Made by a program: the position numbers and the translations under genes
Shown here: piece by piece, positions 32,101-41,318 of the stretch
Position numbering within the stretch: the stretch's first letter is position 1
Layout: each line of letters starts with the position of its first letter
Notes under the pieces: model-generated
Told to the model about the DNA's origin: nothing
Database searches by the model: none
What the model saw: the letters and a program-made list of their open reading frames with translations, nothing else
Assembly (NCBI GenBank): GCA_977006965.1
Contig: OZ345380.1
Coordinates: 1,612,001 to 1,676,000 of the forward strand
Direction: 5' to 3'
Source: Phymatolithon calcareum
Taxonomy: Eukaryota > Rhodophyta > Florideophyceae > Hapalidiales
DNA length: 64,000 nucleotides

Positions 32101-33240
32101 CGATCTATAGAATGCCGCATATGGCTCCCAGGAGCCATAAATTATGCGGCAGCTGCTTTCCAAGGTTTCCAGTCCACTTTCTGATGCAGTCTAAATTCAG
32201 ACCATTACCTGTATGATACCGGCCCAAAAAACTATTTTTTTGGGAAAATCATCCGCAGGCCTCTTCCTCCTCTTGCCACAGCCAATGATTCACTGCGCTT
32301 TTGCGAAAAAGTACTCTGGATCGTATGATAGCACTTTATTCTCAGCTTCTTCACCAATGGTTCCTGTACACGTGCAGCACAATTTTGTCGTTTTGAAAGT
32401 TCTGTAAACATATTTTTTGTTCTCTGAAAAATTGAAGAAACAAGATCTCTTTACATCAATTGTTCTCAAATCGAAATACGTAGTCTAAAATTGTACAGTT
32501 ACGATCTTTCCACAGTTGAAAGGGGATGAACATGTCATATATATTTAATTTCTAGCTCGCCACGTGGACTCATGGATTGTGGAACAACTACGCAAACGCA
32601 TTTGGCGTGCATGGAATCGAGTGTAAAAACGGCCGTTGGAGCTGCATCATGCAGTGCATACTGTAACAAATTTGGAGTGTGGTGGAAAACTCTTCATTAC
32701 ACTCGTGAATTCAATCAAACGACTGCACACTACTGTAATTGACTTTTCCTAGCATTGGATTGCATCATGGGACACCTAAACTTTACGCGGTTGTATCGAA
32801 TGCAATACCCATATTGTGACTTCCTCATCTAAAATATGCATATTTTAGATGAACAAGTTAAAATATAGGTATAATACCAGACAATTTGTTGGTGCCACTT
32901 GGCATCTCCATATACTGTATGGACGGTGCATTTCCAGCGCACGTTTTGAGATCATTTTAGCGCACTGTATCGAATCAAAATTACAAACTTTTTGTTTTCA
33001 TCAAACTGCACGAATTTAGGGCTCCTCGTGCGCCGTGGGCAAACCTTCATATTTTGTGACACGGGGCGCTCATGCACTCCACTATATTTTTTGATAATTT
33101 AATGGGTGTCTTGATTGGATGACTTTTGGAGCTATGCGTGGAAACCCAAAGCATACGGTCATTCCAAGGAATCGCTTAGAATAGTGCGAAAATTGAAAGC
33201 TAGGGAGAAATGTCTTTACGAACGATATGGAAGAGACTGG
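32101..33240. other. AT-rich intergenic, no gene
   Basis: No coding signal. Contains an imperfect inverted repeat near 32110-32155 ('gccgcata' / 'tatgcggc' with 'tggctcc' / 'ggagcca') and the perfect palindrome at 32825-32852. Confidence 0.6.
32825..32852. repeat. Perfect 28-bp palindrome
   Basis: Centre TGCA, arms 'tcatctaaaatatg' and complement. AT-rich and capable of cruciform; no known site recognised. Confidence 0.7.
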
Positions 33241-34190
33241 AAACAGAGCTCCCCGATTCTGCTCTGTCGTTCCAGAGCTTAGATCCAAGAACGAAAAACC
33301 ACTTTCGGATCGAATGTGTTCATGACTCGCAAGAATTGAATTACGTCCTGTGAACGGCACACGATGTCACCATGTAGTGGTGTACCCAGAATGAATCCAT
33401 GTTTCCGAAAAGTATGCCGAACACCGCCGGGCCCGAATGTGAGTTCTGTGCCGACTGGGACCACCAAAGATGAGGAGACGTCATCAAGCAGGAAGGTTTG
33501 CATTAAGCCTGGTAAGACACAAAAAGCCCCTTGAAGAAACAGAAGAGTACTTTGGAAGAGATGAGGACGTAAAGGAAACAATGAAGGATATTGAATATCT
33601 CAAGATGTATGAAGACTTGCGACAAGCCCTTCAGAAAGCCAGGAGGGATCTGTCACGAAGAAGAGGAGGAGAGAGGAAACAATTAAGGTATGGGAAAAGG
33701 AAGAAGAAGGCAGATCAATGAAGATTTCTATTGAAGGCAAGCTACCAGGGATCCTTTGCATAGGAGAAAGAACAACACGTTTAACGTGCCTAAGGTTGAC
33801 ATTCAATCGAGCATCCCTTTGGAGGAAATTAGTGTTGGGTGCTTACTGTGGGATTACCGCGGTGATCGAACTAGTCGCCTTACAACATACTCTAGCGCCG
33901 TCGAAGATGAATACAGAAATTGAGTTTGAATGCAAGAGACTAACAGGAGCTCTTGTTGGAAGAGAATTACGAATCAAGAACGTTTTGAGTAGCCAGACGA
34001 CTTTAGCGTAGAGATTATCGCAAGAGCTGCCCCGTTACTCCAAGGTGAGGCTTTGGGAGCTCTCAAAATAAAATCATCAAATATCCAGAATGAATCCAGT
34101 CCAGGAGCAACTTAGAGGTCCACTAGATTTTAAGTAACATTCACTATGTTTAGCTCAGATATCCTGCAATAAAAGAAAGAACGAATACAG
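33240..34190 (+). repeat. Composite tRNA-related repeat, copy c, split by a retroposon
   Basis: 33.24-33.40 kb matches the central part of copies a and b (a diverged B-box region near 33290-33320, then 'agaattgaattacgt' and 'cccagaatgaatcca'). The match resumes at 34085 ('ccagaatgaatcca', 'agcaacttagaggtcc', 'tagctcagatatcctgcaat') up to about 34180. The gap is the insertion at 33400-34084. Confidence 0.6.
33400..34084 (+). mobile_element. 685-bp retroposon insertion with 14-bp TSD
   Basis: The 14-mer ccagaatgaatcca occurs exactly at 33386-33399 and 34085-34098, flanking 685 bp. The insert ends 'aataaaatcatcaaat', consistent with target-primed reverse transcription. It contains short charged open frames (33470-33721 and 33718-34011) that look coding-like (for example EYLKMYEDLRQALQKARRDL) but match nothing I know. 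They could be the 3' part of another LINE or a processed transcript. Confidence 0.7.
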
Positions 34191-34219
34191 CTCAACTCGA
34201 GAGGTGTTTTTTTTTATTT

Positions 34220-35752
34220 GCAACTGTTTAGTTGTTTATTTGAAAGCCCTCATTAACACTCCTAAGACTGTACGGGAGCAGCTTTTCGTAACTTGTTCAT
34301 TCTAGTATTTCGCCTGGTCCCTAATACAGGGACTCGTCGTTTTCCATATTGTCAATTAAACATCACCATCAAAACTCAACCGTTTTCCAACTTCAGACAC
34401 TGCGGAGATCGCTATCCCGTCCCAGCAAGCTGGACGGGACTGGAGAGGTATGTAAACCGTGACGAGGTCGACCAAAAGCAAAGAAAGCGGTGAATTTCGC
34501 TTATTGGTTCGAATTCTTGGTTCTCGTATCCTCGTGTTGCAACGCGGTGCAATCCGGACGTTTATGCCCTCGTTCACACGCGGACAGACACTTGCCCGGC
34601 GGATTTTTTGTGGCAATATATCGCTTAATACCCAAAGCCAGGAGCGTTGAGCAGATCGCCACACGATCTCTTTTGGTTCGTCCTTGTCTTTCTCTTTATA
34701 TTATGTAACTGCCTTGTGCGTTCTACTACAGAAAGACTTAAGTAATATCTGGCAATTCGCGTGGAACATGTTTTCCGTTATTACACAAGAACTAAGAGTT
34801 TATAGCTTCCGAAAGTTTCCTCTGGCGAAAGGTGTCCTTCCTCACGAATTGAGAATCAGGGCTTGCCACAATAGTATTTTTATTATTGGTGAGGACCAGT
34901 GCAATAGCAATACCAAAAACAGTGACATTGACTTCTTTGCAATAAGAAGATGACCAGCAATATGAACGCAATATCAAAAATCTTCTTCACATTCAGGATA
35001 GATGGTTATACTCCATATCCTCTTGCAGAAGCTTTTTCGCATGGTCGCTTCTTCTATCAGACATGACAATGGATACTGAGGACTGTTCCAATACGTCCTG
35101 TTAACCTTCAAGAAAATTATCGCCGAACAACAGCAGCGTCATCGACGCCCTGTTCGCTGTTAGTACAAACTTTACGATAGACCATAGTCGTTCTACTTCG
35201 GCAGTAGAGCCAGTTATTGGCATAAGGCTGCACAGGCGCTTCGCGTTTGCGCTTCAACTTCTTAGCTTTTATGCAGGGCGTGCGTTTTATCAGTTTTATT
35301 CCGTGAGCACCTACCATGAAGTGGTTGTCGCCATAGAAGAGAGTTGCATTCGAAGAGGCGTTGCTCGCAGCGGTCGTATTTGCGTTACTCGACCGCAACT
35401 TTAATGAAGCGGCACACTCGGCGTCAGTCATAGCGTCCTCTTCATTGCGTTGAATCTTCGCCACACCTGAATCAATCATAGAATCAGGGGCAATCATCGA
35501 GTCAATTGCAATGTAGCGCGTTCCGAGCTTACACCAGTAAAGCGGTCTGGACTCCGGAGAAGTGTTAAGAACGGAAAAGGCATTAGACTCCATACTACTC
35601 TACAGCGTCACCATAATTGACAATATGGAAAACGACGAGTCCCTGTATTAGGGAATAGGCGATAGACTAGAATGAACAAGTTATGAAAAGCTGCTCTCGT
35701 ACAGTCTTAGGAGTACTAATGAGGGCTTTCAAATAAACAACTAAGCAGTTGC
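34220..35752. mobile_element. Inverted pair of LINE 3' ends bracketing a 1.25-kb core
   Basis: 34220-34358 and 35614-35752 are inverted repeats of 139 bp with roughly a dozen mismatches. Each, read outward, encodes the LINE ORF2 tail IDNMENDESLY, a stop and about 110 bp of 3' UTR. On the right arm the ORF2 homology extends inward (EKALDSILLYS, about 35577-35610). It may be two independent LINE fragments in opposite orientation, or one composite element with terminal inverted repeats. A minus-strand ORF (35117-35593) lies inside. Confidence 0.6.
35117..35593 (-). CDS. Hypothetical ORF inside the LINE-end inverted pair
   Basis: 158 residues from an ATG. The middle is Asn/Ala/Ser-rich and there is a basic cluster (CIKAKKLKRKRE). 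The N-terminal part overlaps, on the opposite strand, the LINE ORF2 tail, which weakens the case for a gene. No family recognised. Confidence 0.25.
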   Translation of the reverse strand: MESNAFSVLNTSPESRPLYWCKLGTRYIAIDSMIAPDSMIDSGVAKIQRNEEDAMTDAECAASLKLRSSNANTTAASNASSNATLFYGDNHFMVGAHGIKLIKRTPCIKAKKLKRKREAPVQPYANNWLYCRSRTTMVYRKVCTNSEQGVDDAAVVRR

Positions 35753-36382
35753 TAAAAAACAGCAAGCAAAATGGAAGGTCTTGAGACTTCTGCAGACCAA
35801 TGCTAACAACTTTTCGGCAAATGATAGAGTCCCGCGATCTACACATCATATGATACTTGCCCGAGCATCGTGTAGTGTCGTGCAGCATAGGGTTAAGTGA
35901 TCTAAGATTGTGCAGCATCGTTCGATTGGTGAGACAAGAACGGCAGCGCGATATGGTTTGATGGACCGAATTGAACGTCCTCGACAATACCGCTAATACG
36001 AGTCAATCTCTTTGCAATGAAGGGTACGTATTACAATAAGGATTGGATTTCTCTTTAATTGAAGCTCCCTTTGTCAATTATCATTGCACATGAGAGAGAC
36101 TTTTCGTTGCGCTACAATCCTTCGCTTACGTTCTCATTTAAGCAGTTGATTTCGGACATTATTGCAATAAGGAAGGCTCTTACAGTAGCGCTCCAGTAGC
36201 AATAGACTGCAAAATATTGGATGTCAGCCCTGTTGAGAACTAGAAATAAAGCAGAATATTGTCTTCTTTTTCAACGACCGACTTTTCGCTTTAACTTCTA
36301 ACCTGGTTCAGCTATTAACTGGTCAAAAAAGTTTACATGTTAAGGGTCTCAAAAACGCTCACAATGAAGGTTACGTCGAAGG
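35753..36382. other. Intergenic, 3' of the secreted-protein gene
   Basis: No coding signal. Confidence 0.5.
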
Positions 36383-36691
36383 CTAGCAAGACCGGATGTA
36401 GTTATTCCAAACTCGACTACTGCTGTGGCACTGATTACCTGAGCAAGGAAACATGATTATCTTGTGTACTATCACCTTGCTGCTGCGTCCGGCAAGAACG
36501 ATTTTGTACCGTTGGCCGGCCTTGAGGACATCAGCGCTCGACATCGAGTGAGGCTTGTGGTCAACAGTGAATGAAGCTCTCTTCCAGCCATTGAAGTTAT
36601 GGTAGGCCTTCAAAAAGCCACCACGTACGCGCTGGCTCTTCCCGCGAATCAGTTTGAAGCCTCTTCCGTGTTGGAGCTTGAGCCAAACGTC
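36383..36691 (-). CDS. Secreted carbohydrate-binding-like protein, exon 2
   Basis: Second exon of the gene whose first exon is at 41319-42377. The acceptor is ...ttgcttgcag before GACGTTTGG (exon starts at 36691) and the stop is at 36383. It reads DVWLKLQHGRGFKLIRG, FLKAYHNFNGWKR, AGQRYKIVLAGRSSKVIVHK then IIMFPC. It aligns throughout with exon 2 of the gene at 59.7-60.9 kb (NDVFIKFPS, TKAYHNKNG, TYKIIIGARSTRLTLHRIIM) and with the partial gene at the right edge. Joined in phase 0 to exon 1, it gives TEFN|DVW, matching TEWNDVF in the paralogue. The intron between the exons now contains a 4.5-kb retroelement; without it the intron would be about 100 nt. Confidence 0.85.
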   Translation of the reverse strand, partial: DVWLKLQHGRGFKLIRGKSQRVRGGFLKAYHNFNGWKRASFTVDHKPHSMSSADVLKAGQRYKIVLAGRSSKVIVHKIIMFPCSGNQCHSSSRVWNNYIRSC

Positions 36692-37761
36692 CTGCAAGCA
36701 ATTGAAGAAGAGAAACGAAAAAGAGTTAGTAAAAAGGTAAATATAGAGTTCTGCGAGCTTGCATAGCAGAACGGTATTTTCGGACTTGGGCGTGGAATGA
36801 TTTGGATATTGCCGCCAAGTCTTGGGGGGGAGTTTTTGTGCGTGAATCACACTTCGTGTGCGGATAAGTCAGGGTGGGGGGAAAGACTCACAATGGATTC
36901 TGACTTACCTGGAGGCGTGAGTCTCTAAGGAGTATGAAGTGCACGTACGGATCTCTGGCCAGGAGTTAGTAAAGAGGGTTTACTGACCCGGTCTCGTGTG
37001 TAGCCGCGTTCACGTCGCGACCCCTGTGCACCTTCGGGTGTCTAAGAGCTGCACAATTTCACCAGATGAAGACTCATGACGGACGGGGTGGCACCCGACC
37101 GATACATAATTTCTCGGAGACAATGAGCAATGAACATGTACGGAGATGGAGATGTACACATAACGTTGGTATTTTTCGCATAAGTCGTAAACCCCTATCG
37201 GAATCGTTTAGTCAAAGTTGTAAAGCGCGGTGTCCTGGCAACATGCCCTAGTAGCGACACCTGGCCTCGGGGAGGCCTTTAAGTTTTCTTCTACGCATAA
37301 CGGCGCAGCTTTTTAAATGATCATAAATTTGTGGAGTGTTTGAGTTCTCATCTTAACTGTGCTATCAGTTCTGGTTCGTCAATGGAAGTGGTGTTGGAAC
37401 TCCTTCTCTCGAGGTTGGACATGGTGACGTGCGAGGCGGATCTGGTAATAACTAGTGAAGTCGACTGGCCTGTATCGCACTGGCAAGGAACGTTCGAATC
37501 GAACTCTAACGAGGACGCCGACGTTTACGAGGATGGGTGGGCATATGGGTTATTGAACCTGCTACCTGTTGACGGTGTTGTCTATTTAGACTGTGAGTGT
37601 CACCTGTGTTAGTTCACAACACTCGCCCTCGTCCCTTAGGGAATGGGACTAGGAGGGGATGCCGTGGGTGAGGCGCCTCTTCGAAAATATCACCTGCTAA
37701 CAAAAGCAATCAAAGCAGCAACAGGCTGCTATTGGGAGAGTTTATTGAACTCTTCGTGGGG

Positions 37762-38448
37762 ATGGGAAAAGATGGAGACTATATATCGAAGTTAAAAGAT
37801 GTGGTAAGTAAGAGTTTGAAGACTTATGAAAACCGAGGACGTGAGTTCCAGACCGGGATGATTGAGTTTTTGAATTCGAAACTGGGTGCTTTGCGCACTG
37901 TGCCACTGCGATGCGATACTAACGATTTATGCGAGGTAATTACTAACGTGGTCGCCGGTAATTTACCGGCACCGGTGAGTAGTGGAAGTGGATACGATGA
38001 CACGGACCTAAACGATGCGCGTAACGATGATGCTAACAATCCAACCAATTCTAGAGGAGGGCCATTCAACGCCGGGCCCTCTCGCAAAACCCGAACGCGC
38101 AACAAACCCAAAACTAGGGCGGGCCCATCCAACCCGGGCCCGTCGCGAGGACACAAAAAGAGAAAGAACTCTAAAAGAGGTCAACCAAAGAGAGTTCAAC
38201 TAGCGGAAAGCGATAGCGACAGCAGCGAAGCGACACCCAACGTAGCCGATCTTGCGCAACAGATCAAGGTCCTTACTAACATGATAACCGGCCGCAATGC
38301 ACCACGTGGCCGATGGACCTTTATCGAGAAAACGAGGAAATTACGTGCCGCCCGCCGTGCAGCGCGACTCGAACGTGAGCTCATGAAGCCCCTAGGAAAG
38401 AATCCCGACACAAAGAAAAAGGGGGCTTCTGGGGCTCGCAAAAATTAG
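37762..38448 (+). CDS. Gag-like protein of the DIRS-like element
   Basis: 228 residues from ATG 37762. The N-terminal third is helical (SKLKDVVSKSLKTYENRG). A long Arg/Lys/Pro/Ser-rich middle (GPSRKTRTRNKPKTRAGPS, GHKKRKNSKRGQPKRVQ) is typical of nucleic-acid-binding gag proteins, and the tail is a basic helix. There is no CCHC knuckle. It ends 10 bp before the RT ORF starts, so the two probably share a transcript. A further open frame upstream (37331-37612) may be part of the element. Confidence 0.65.
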   Translation: MGKDGDYISKLKDVVSKSLKTYENRGREFQTGMIEFLNSKLGALRTVPLRCDTNDLCEVITNVVAGNLPAPVSSGSGYDDTDLNDARNDDANNPTNSRGGPFNAGPSRKTRTRNKPKTRAGPSNPGPSRGHKKRKNSKRGQPKRVQLAESDSDSSEATPNVADLAQQIKVLTNMITGRNAPRGRWTFIEKTRKLRAARRAARLERELMKPLGKNPDTKKKGASGARKN

Positions 38449-38458
38449 TAGAACAAAA

Positions 38459-40390
38459 ATGAAAAGATTTGTTACCGATGACCGACGTGAGTTATTCCCC
38501 CTACCGATCAGGGGAATTAATGGCAGGACGAGTGGAAAAGGGCCTCGCCATTGGTCGCGATTACGTAAGGAAAATGCCATACTGACGGCCAACGCGCACG
38601 TACTAACCTGCCTGAATGCCCTCTCCAGGGGGCAGGTCGCCAGCATGGATGTACCCCTAATTTTCAACGACAAACAACTCACGGCCAGTCAATCGGAAAT
38701 ATGTTCTTCAGTGAGTGATTCATGCGACCAGGCGTTCCGCCGGCAACTATTGTCACGTGCGGACCAATGGGTGACAACGAGAGTACCACCAGAAAGCTCT
38801 ACCTATTTAGCTGAGCGTTGTCAACCGAGAACTTGGATGGAGGCCTCAAAATTATCGTTGCCTTCTGACGGAGTGGCAGGAAGCGTCGAGCTGCTTGACG
38901 CCTTGCCGCCGGAACTTGCTATGAAATATGCTACACCTGACAATGTTTTAAAAGACCCGAAACCAACCAATGATGCGTTAAAATCAATCCGAGGTTATGT
39001 TGGAGTTGACCCCCGTGAGTACTACCAGGTCATCCTCAAACTACAAGAAAAAGGAATTGTCTTCCTAAGCACTACCAAACCGACTGTCCTTAACGGCATA
39101 TTTGCTGTACCGAAAAAGGACAAACAGCGCTTAATCATTGATGCTCGGAAGGCAAATTTATTCTTCACCCCTTCTCCTGAGGTTGTTCTACCAAACCCAG
39201 GGGACTTCGTTGACCTCTACCTCGGATCCGACGAGGACCTACACTGCGGCAAGACCGACATGGACAACTTTTACCACCGTATTAAAATGCCGAAATGGAT
39301 ATGGACGTTTTTCGGACTCCCTGCTGTGACAATTGAAGGAGTCAAATACTGGCCCATGGTATGTGTGCTACCCATGGGTTGGTCACATTCGGTATTTTTG
39401 GGGCAATCAATCCATGAAAACGCCTTAAGTCAAATCCCTTGTCTAAACCCCGACGACACCATCCGACCATCCAGCCACCTCATCCTCAATGAAGCGCGAG
39501 ACGGTGCCTATATCGACGATTTTTTCTGCATGGGAACTGACTTAACTGAAGTTAGGGAACATGTGGTTGCCGCCCGCGACAAATGTGAGGATATTGGATT
39601 CCCGCCGGGGGATGGAAAGGTGGAGCTGCCACCAAAAGACTCAACGGACATTCTTGGTATTGAAGTCAAAAAGAATGGTACCCTTTTACCGAGAACAATT
39701 AAGATGGGTGAAGTCCTCTCCGATACTCACCGAATGGTGAGGGCTAAACTATGGTCACATGATAACCTGTCTACACTTTTAGGAAAATGGGTGTGGTTCC
39801 TCCTCCTACGTCGGCCAATGTTGTCGATCCTAAAAGAATGTTATGAAATGCTACATGCCGATACCTACTGCCCAATCCCAAGGTATGGCGCCCGATGCGA
39901 ATTATGGACTCTTTCAAATCTCTCACCTCTCATATACGGCAACATCAAACGCAAATTCTCCGAGAAAATCCTCTGCATTGACGCAAGCAATTTTGGAGCA
40001 GGGGTTGTTTATACTGATGCAACCGAGGACGAGTACCTATCACTACTGCATGGTGAGCCAATAGGTGAGTGGCAGAGTCGAAAAACATGGAAAGTTGCAA
40101 TCAGGCATCAATGGCGCAATAGCGCACATATCAACATTCTCGAAGGAAAAGCACTCATACTGGGTCTTAAGTGGTTTTTACGCAACAAAATGAACTTTGG
40201 AAAAAGGTTGGTCATTGGAGTGGACAATCAAGCGCTCATTGGGGCGCTAGAGAAAGGAAGATCGAGTCTTGGACTCTATCATATTTGCAGACAAGTGGCA
40301 GCTCTTACGTTGGCCGGAGACTTACATATAAAGTGCATATATATCAGAAGCGAGTCTAACCCCGCTGATGGACCGTCCAGGGCGGTATGA
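38459..40390 (+). CDS. Reverse transcriptase-RNase H of the DIRS-like element
   Basis: 643 residues, intact. RT motifs: GIFAVPKKDKQRLIIDARKA, then KTDMDNFYHRIKMP (first catalytic Asp region), VCVLPMGWSHSVFLGQ, and AYIDDFFCMG (the YXDD box, about 39.5 kb), then LLGKWVWFLLLRRPMLSIL, the sequence after the palm that is characteristic of DIRS-type RTs. RNase H: LCIDASNFGAGVVY, NILEGKALILGLKWF, VIGVDNQALIGALEKGRSS and YIRSESNPADGPSR, giving the D-E-D-D set. The methyltransferase-like domain seen in some DIRS elements is absent. An intact frame suggests a recent insertion. Confidence 0.92.
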   Translation: MKRFVTDDRRELFPLPIRGINGRTSGKGPRHWSRLRKENAILTANAHVLTCLNALSRGQVASMDVPLIFNDKQLTASQSEICSSVSDSCDQAFRRQLLSRADQWVTTRVPPESSTYLAERCQPRTWMEASKLSLPSDGVAGSVELLDALPPELAMKYATPDNVLKDPKPTNDALKSIRGYVGVDPREYYQVILKLQEKGIVFLSTTKPTVLNGIFAVPKKDKQRLIIDARKANLFFTPSPEVVLPNPGDFVDLYLGSDEDLHCGKTDMDNFYHRIKMPKWIWTFFGLPAVTIEGVKYWPMVCVLPMGWSHSVFLGQSIHENALSQIPCLNPDDTIRPSSHLILNEARDGAYIDDFFCMGTDLTEVREHVVAARDKCEDIGFPPGDGKVELPPKDSTDILGIEVKKNGTLLPRTIKMGEVLSDTHRMVRAKLWSHDNLSTLLGKWVWFLLLRRPMLSILKECYEMLHADTYCPIPRYGARCELWTLSNLSPLIYGNIKRKFSEKILCIDASNFGAGVVYTDATEDEYLSLLHGEPIGEWQSRKTWKVAIRHQWRNSAHINILEGKALILGLKWFLRNKMNFGKRLVIGVDNQALIGALEKGRSSLGLYHICRQVAALTLAGDLHIKCIYIRSESNPADGPSRAV

Positions 40391-40621
40391 GCACCTAGCA
40401 CTCCGAGTCGACAAGAGCACCAAAAACCAACTTCGTGGACGATGGGCGTCATCAAAGTCTATGCAACAATTCCTTCAACCCGACCAGGTTCAGCATCAAC
40501 TTCAAAACATTTTCTCCTCAACTCCGACGTCGTTTCGAACGGACGTCGTTTCGAACGGCGGTTAGCGCAACGATATAAGCTTTTCAACGTTTCGCCACCA
40601 CCAGAGTAAAGGGGTGGCGGA
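40391..40621 (+). other. Short region between the RT ORF and B1, no recombinase
   Basis: Only about 230 bp lie between the RT/RNase H stop and B1, too short for the tyrosine recombinase (about 300 residues or more) normally encoded here. It contains a 17-bp tandem repeat around 40530-40560 (ggacgtcgtttcgaac twice). Confidence 0.6.
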
Positions 40622-41318
40622 GCCGATTCACCAAGGCCGAACCGAGACCAACGCGAACGCATTCGCTATGAGAGCTCTCATACGACATGGGACTCTATGA
40701 GTGGATGTAGTCATGCGCGTGGCTGAGTGTGTAAGCAGTTTAGCTTAGATTGAAGAAAGGAATCTTCCCCCCTTACCTGCGACGACTATAGTACTGGCAT
40801 ATAAATACGAATCTTTTCACAAACAAGTATCAGAAAATATAGAGTTCTGCGAGCTTGCATAGCAGAACGGTATTTTCGGACTTGGGCGTGGAATGATTTG
40901 GATATTGCCGCCAAGTCTTGGGGGGGAGTTTTTGTGCGTCCCGCCCTCCCATCCCTGTTTTCAGACAATTCAACTTCGTCTCTTTACGCATCGAGAAATC
41001 ACTTCACTACGCTCAATTCTCGAGCAAACTCAATTACAACCGCCTCGAACCCGCCGATTCACCAAGGCCGAACCGAGACCAACGCGAACGCATTCGCTAT
41101 GAGAGCTCTCATACGACATGGGACTCTATGAGTGGATGTGGTCATGCGCGTGGCTGAGTGTGTAAGCAGTTTAGCTTAGATTGAAGAAAGGAATCTTCCC
41201 CCCTTACCTGCGACGACTATAGTACTGGCATATAAATACGAATCTTTTCACAAACAAGTATCAGAAAATAATGCAATCCGGTCGTGTTCGAATTAGAAAT
41301 GGGTGTCGTAATGCTCAC

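Larger units (their letters stand above)
36739..41270 (+). mobile_element. DIRS/Ngaro-like retroelement with split direct repeats
   Basis: A1 (36739-36843) is repeated exactly as A2 (40835-40939). B1 (40622-40839) is repeated with one mismatch as B2 (41053-41270). The order A1-ORFs-B1-A2-B2 is the split-direct-repeat layout of PAT/Ngaro-type elements. B1 and A2 overlap by AAATA, and the same AAATA sits at both outer ends, as expected if integration was by recombination at a short core rather than by target-site duplication. Inside are a gag-like ORF (37762-38448) and an RT/RNase H ORF (38459-40390). No tyrosine recombinase is found. About 110 bp of non-repeated sequence separates A2 from B2. 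It lies in the intron of a minus-strand gene, in antisense orientation. Confidence 0.85.

Noticed and set aside
34220-35752. Classical DNA transposon with terminal inverted repeats
   Set aside because: The repeats encode LINE ORF2 tails, and no transposase is seen in the core; kept as an inverted LINE-end pair.
36741-36843. Reading the repeated ~100-bp block as a duplicated exon
   Set aside because: It is A1/A2 of the retroelement; the exon proper ends at the acceptor at 36691.
41217-41318. C-terminal extension of the secreted protein into retroelement sequence
   Set aside because: It is intron read-through past the GTGAGC donor into B2; the paralogue shows that the true continuation is at 36691.
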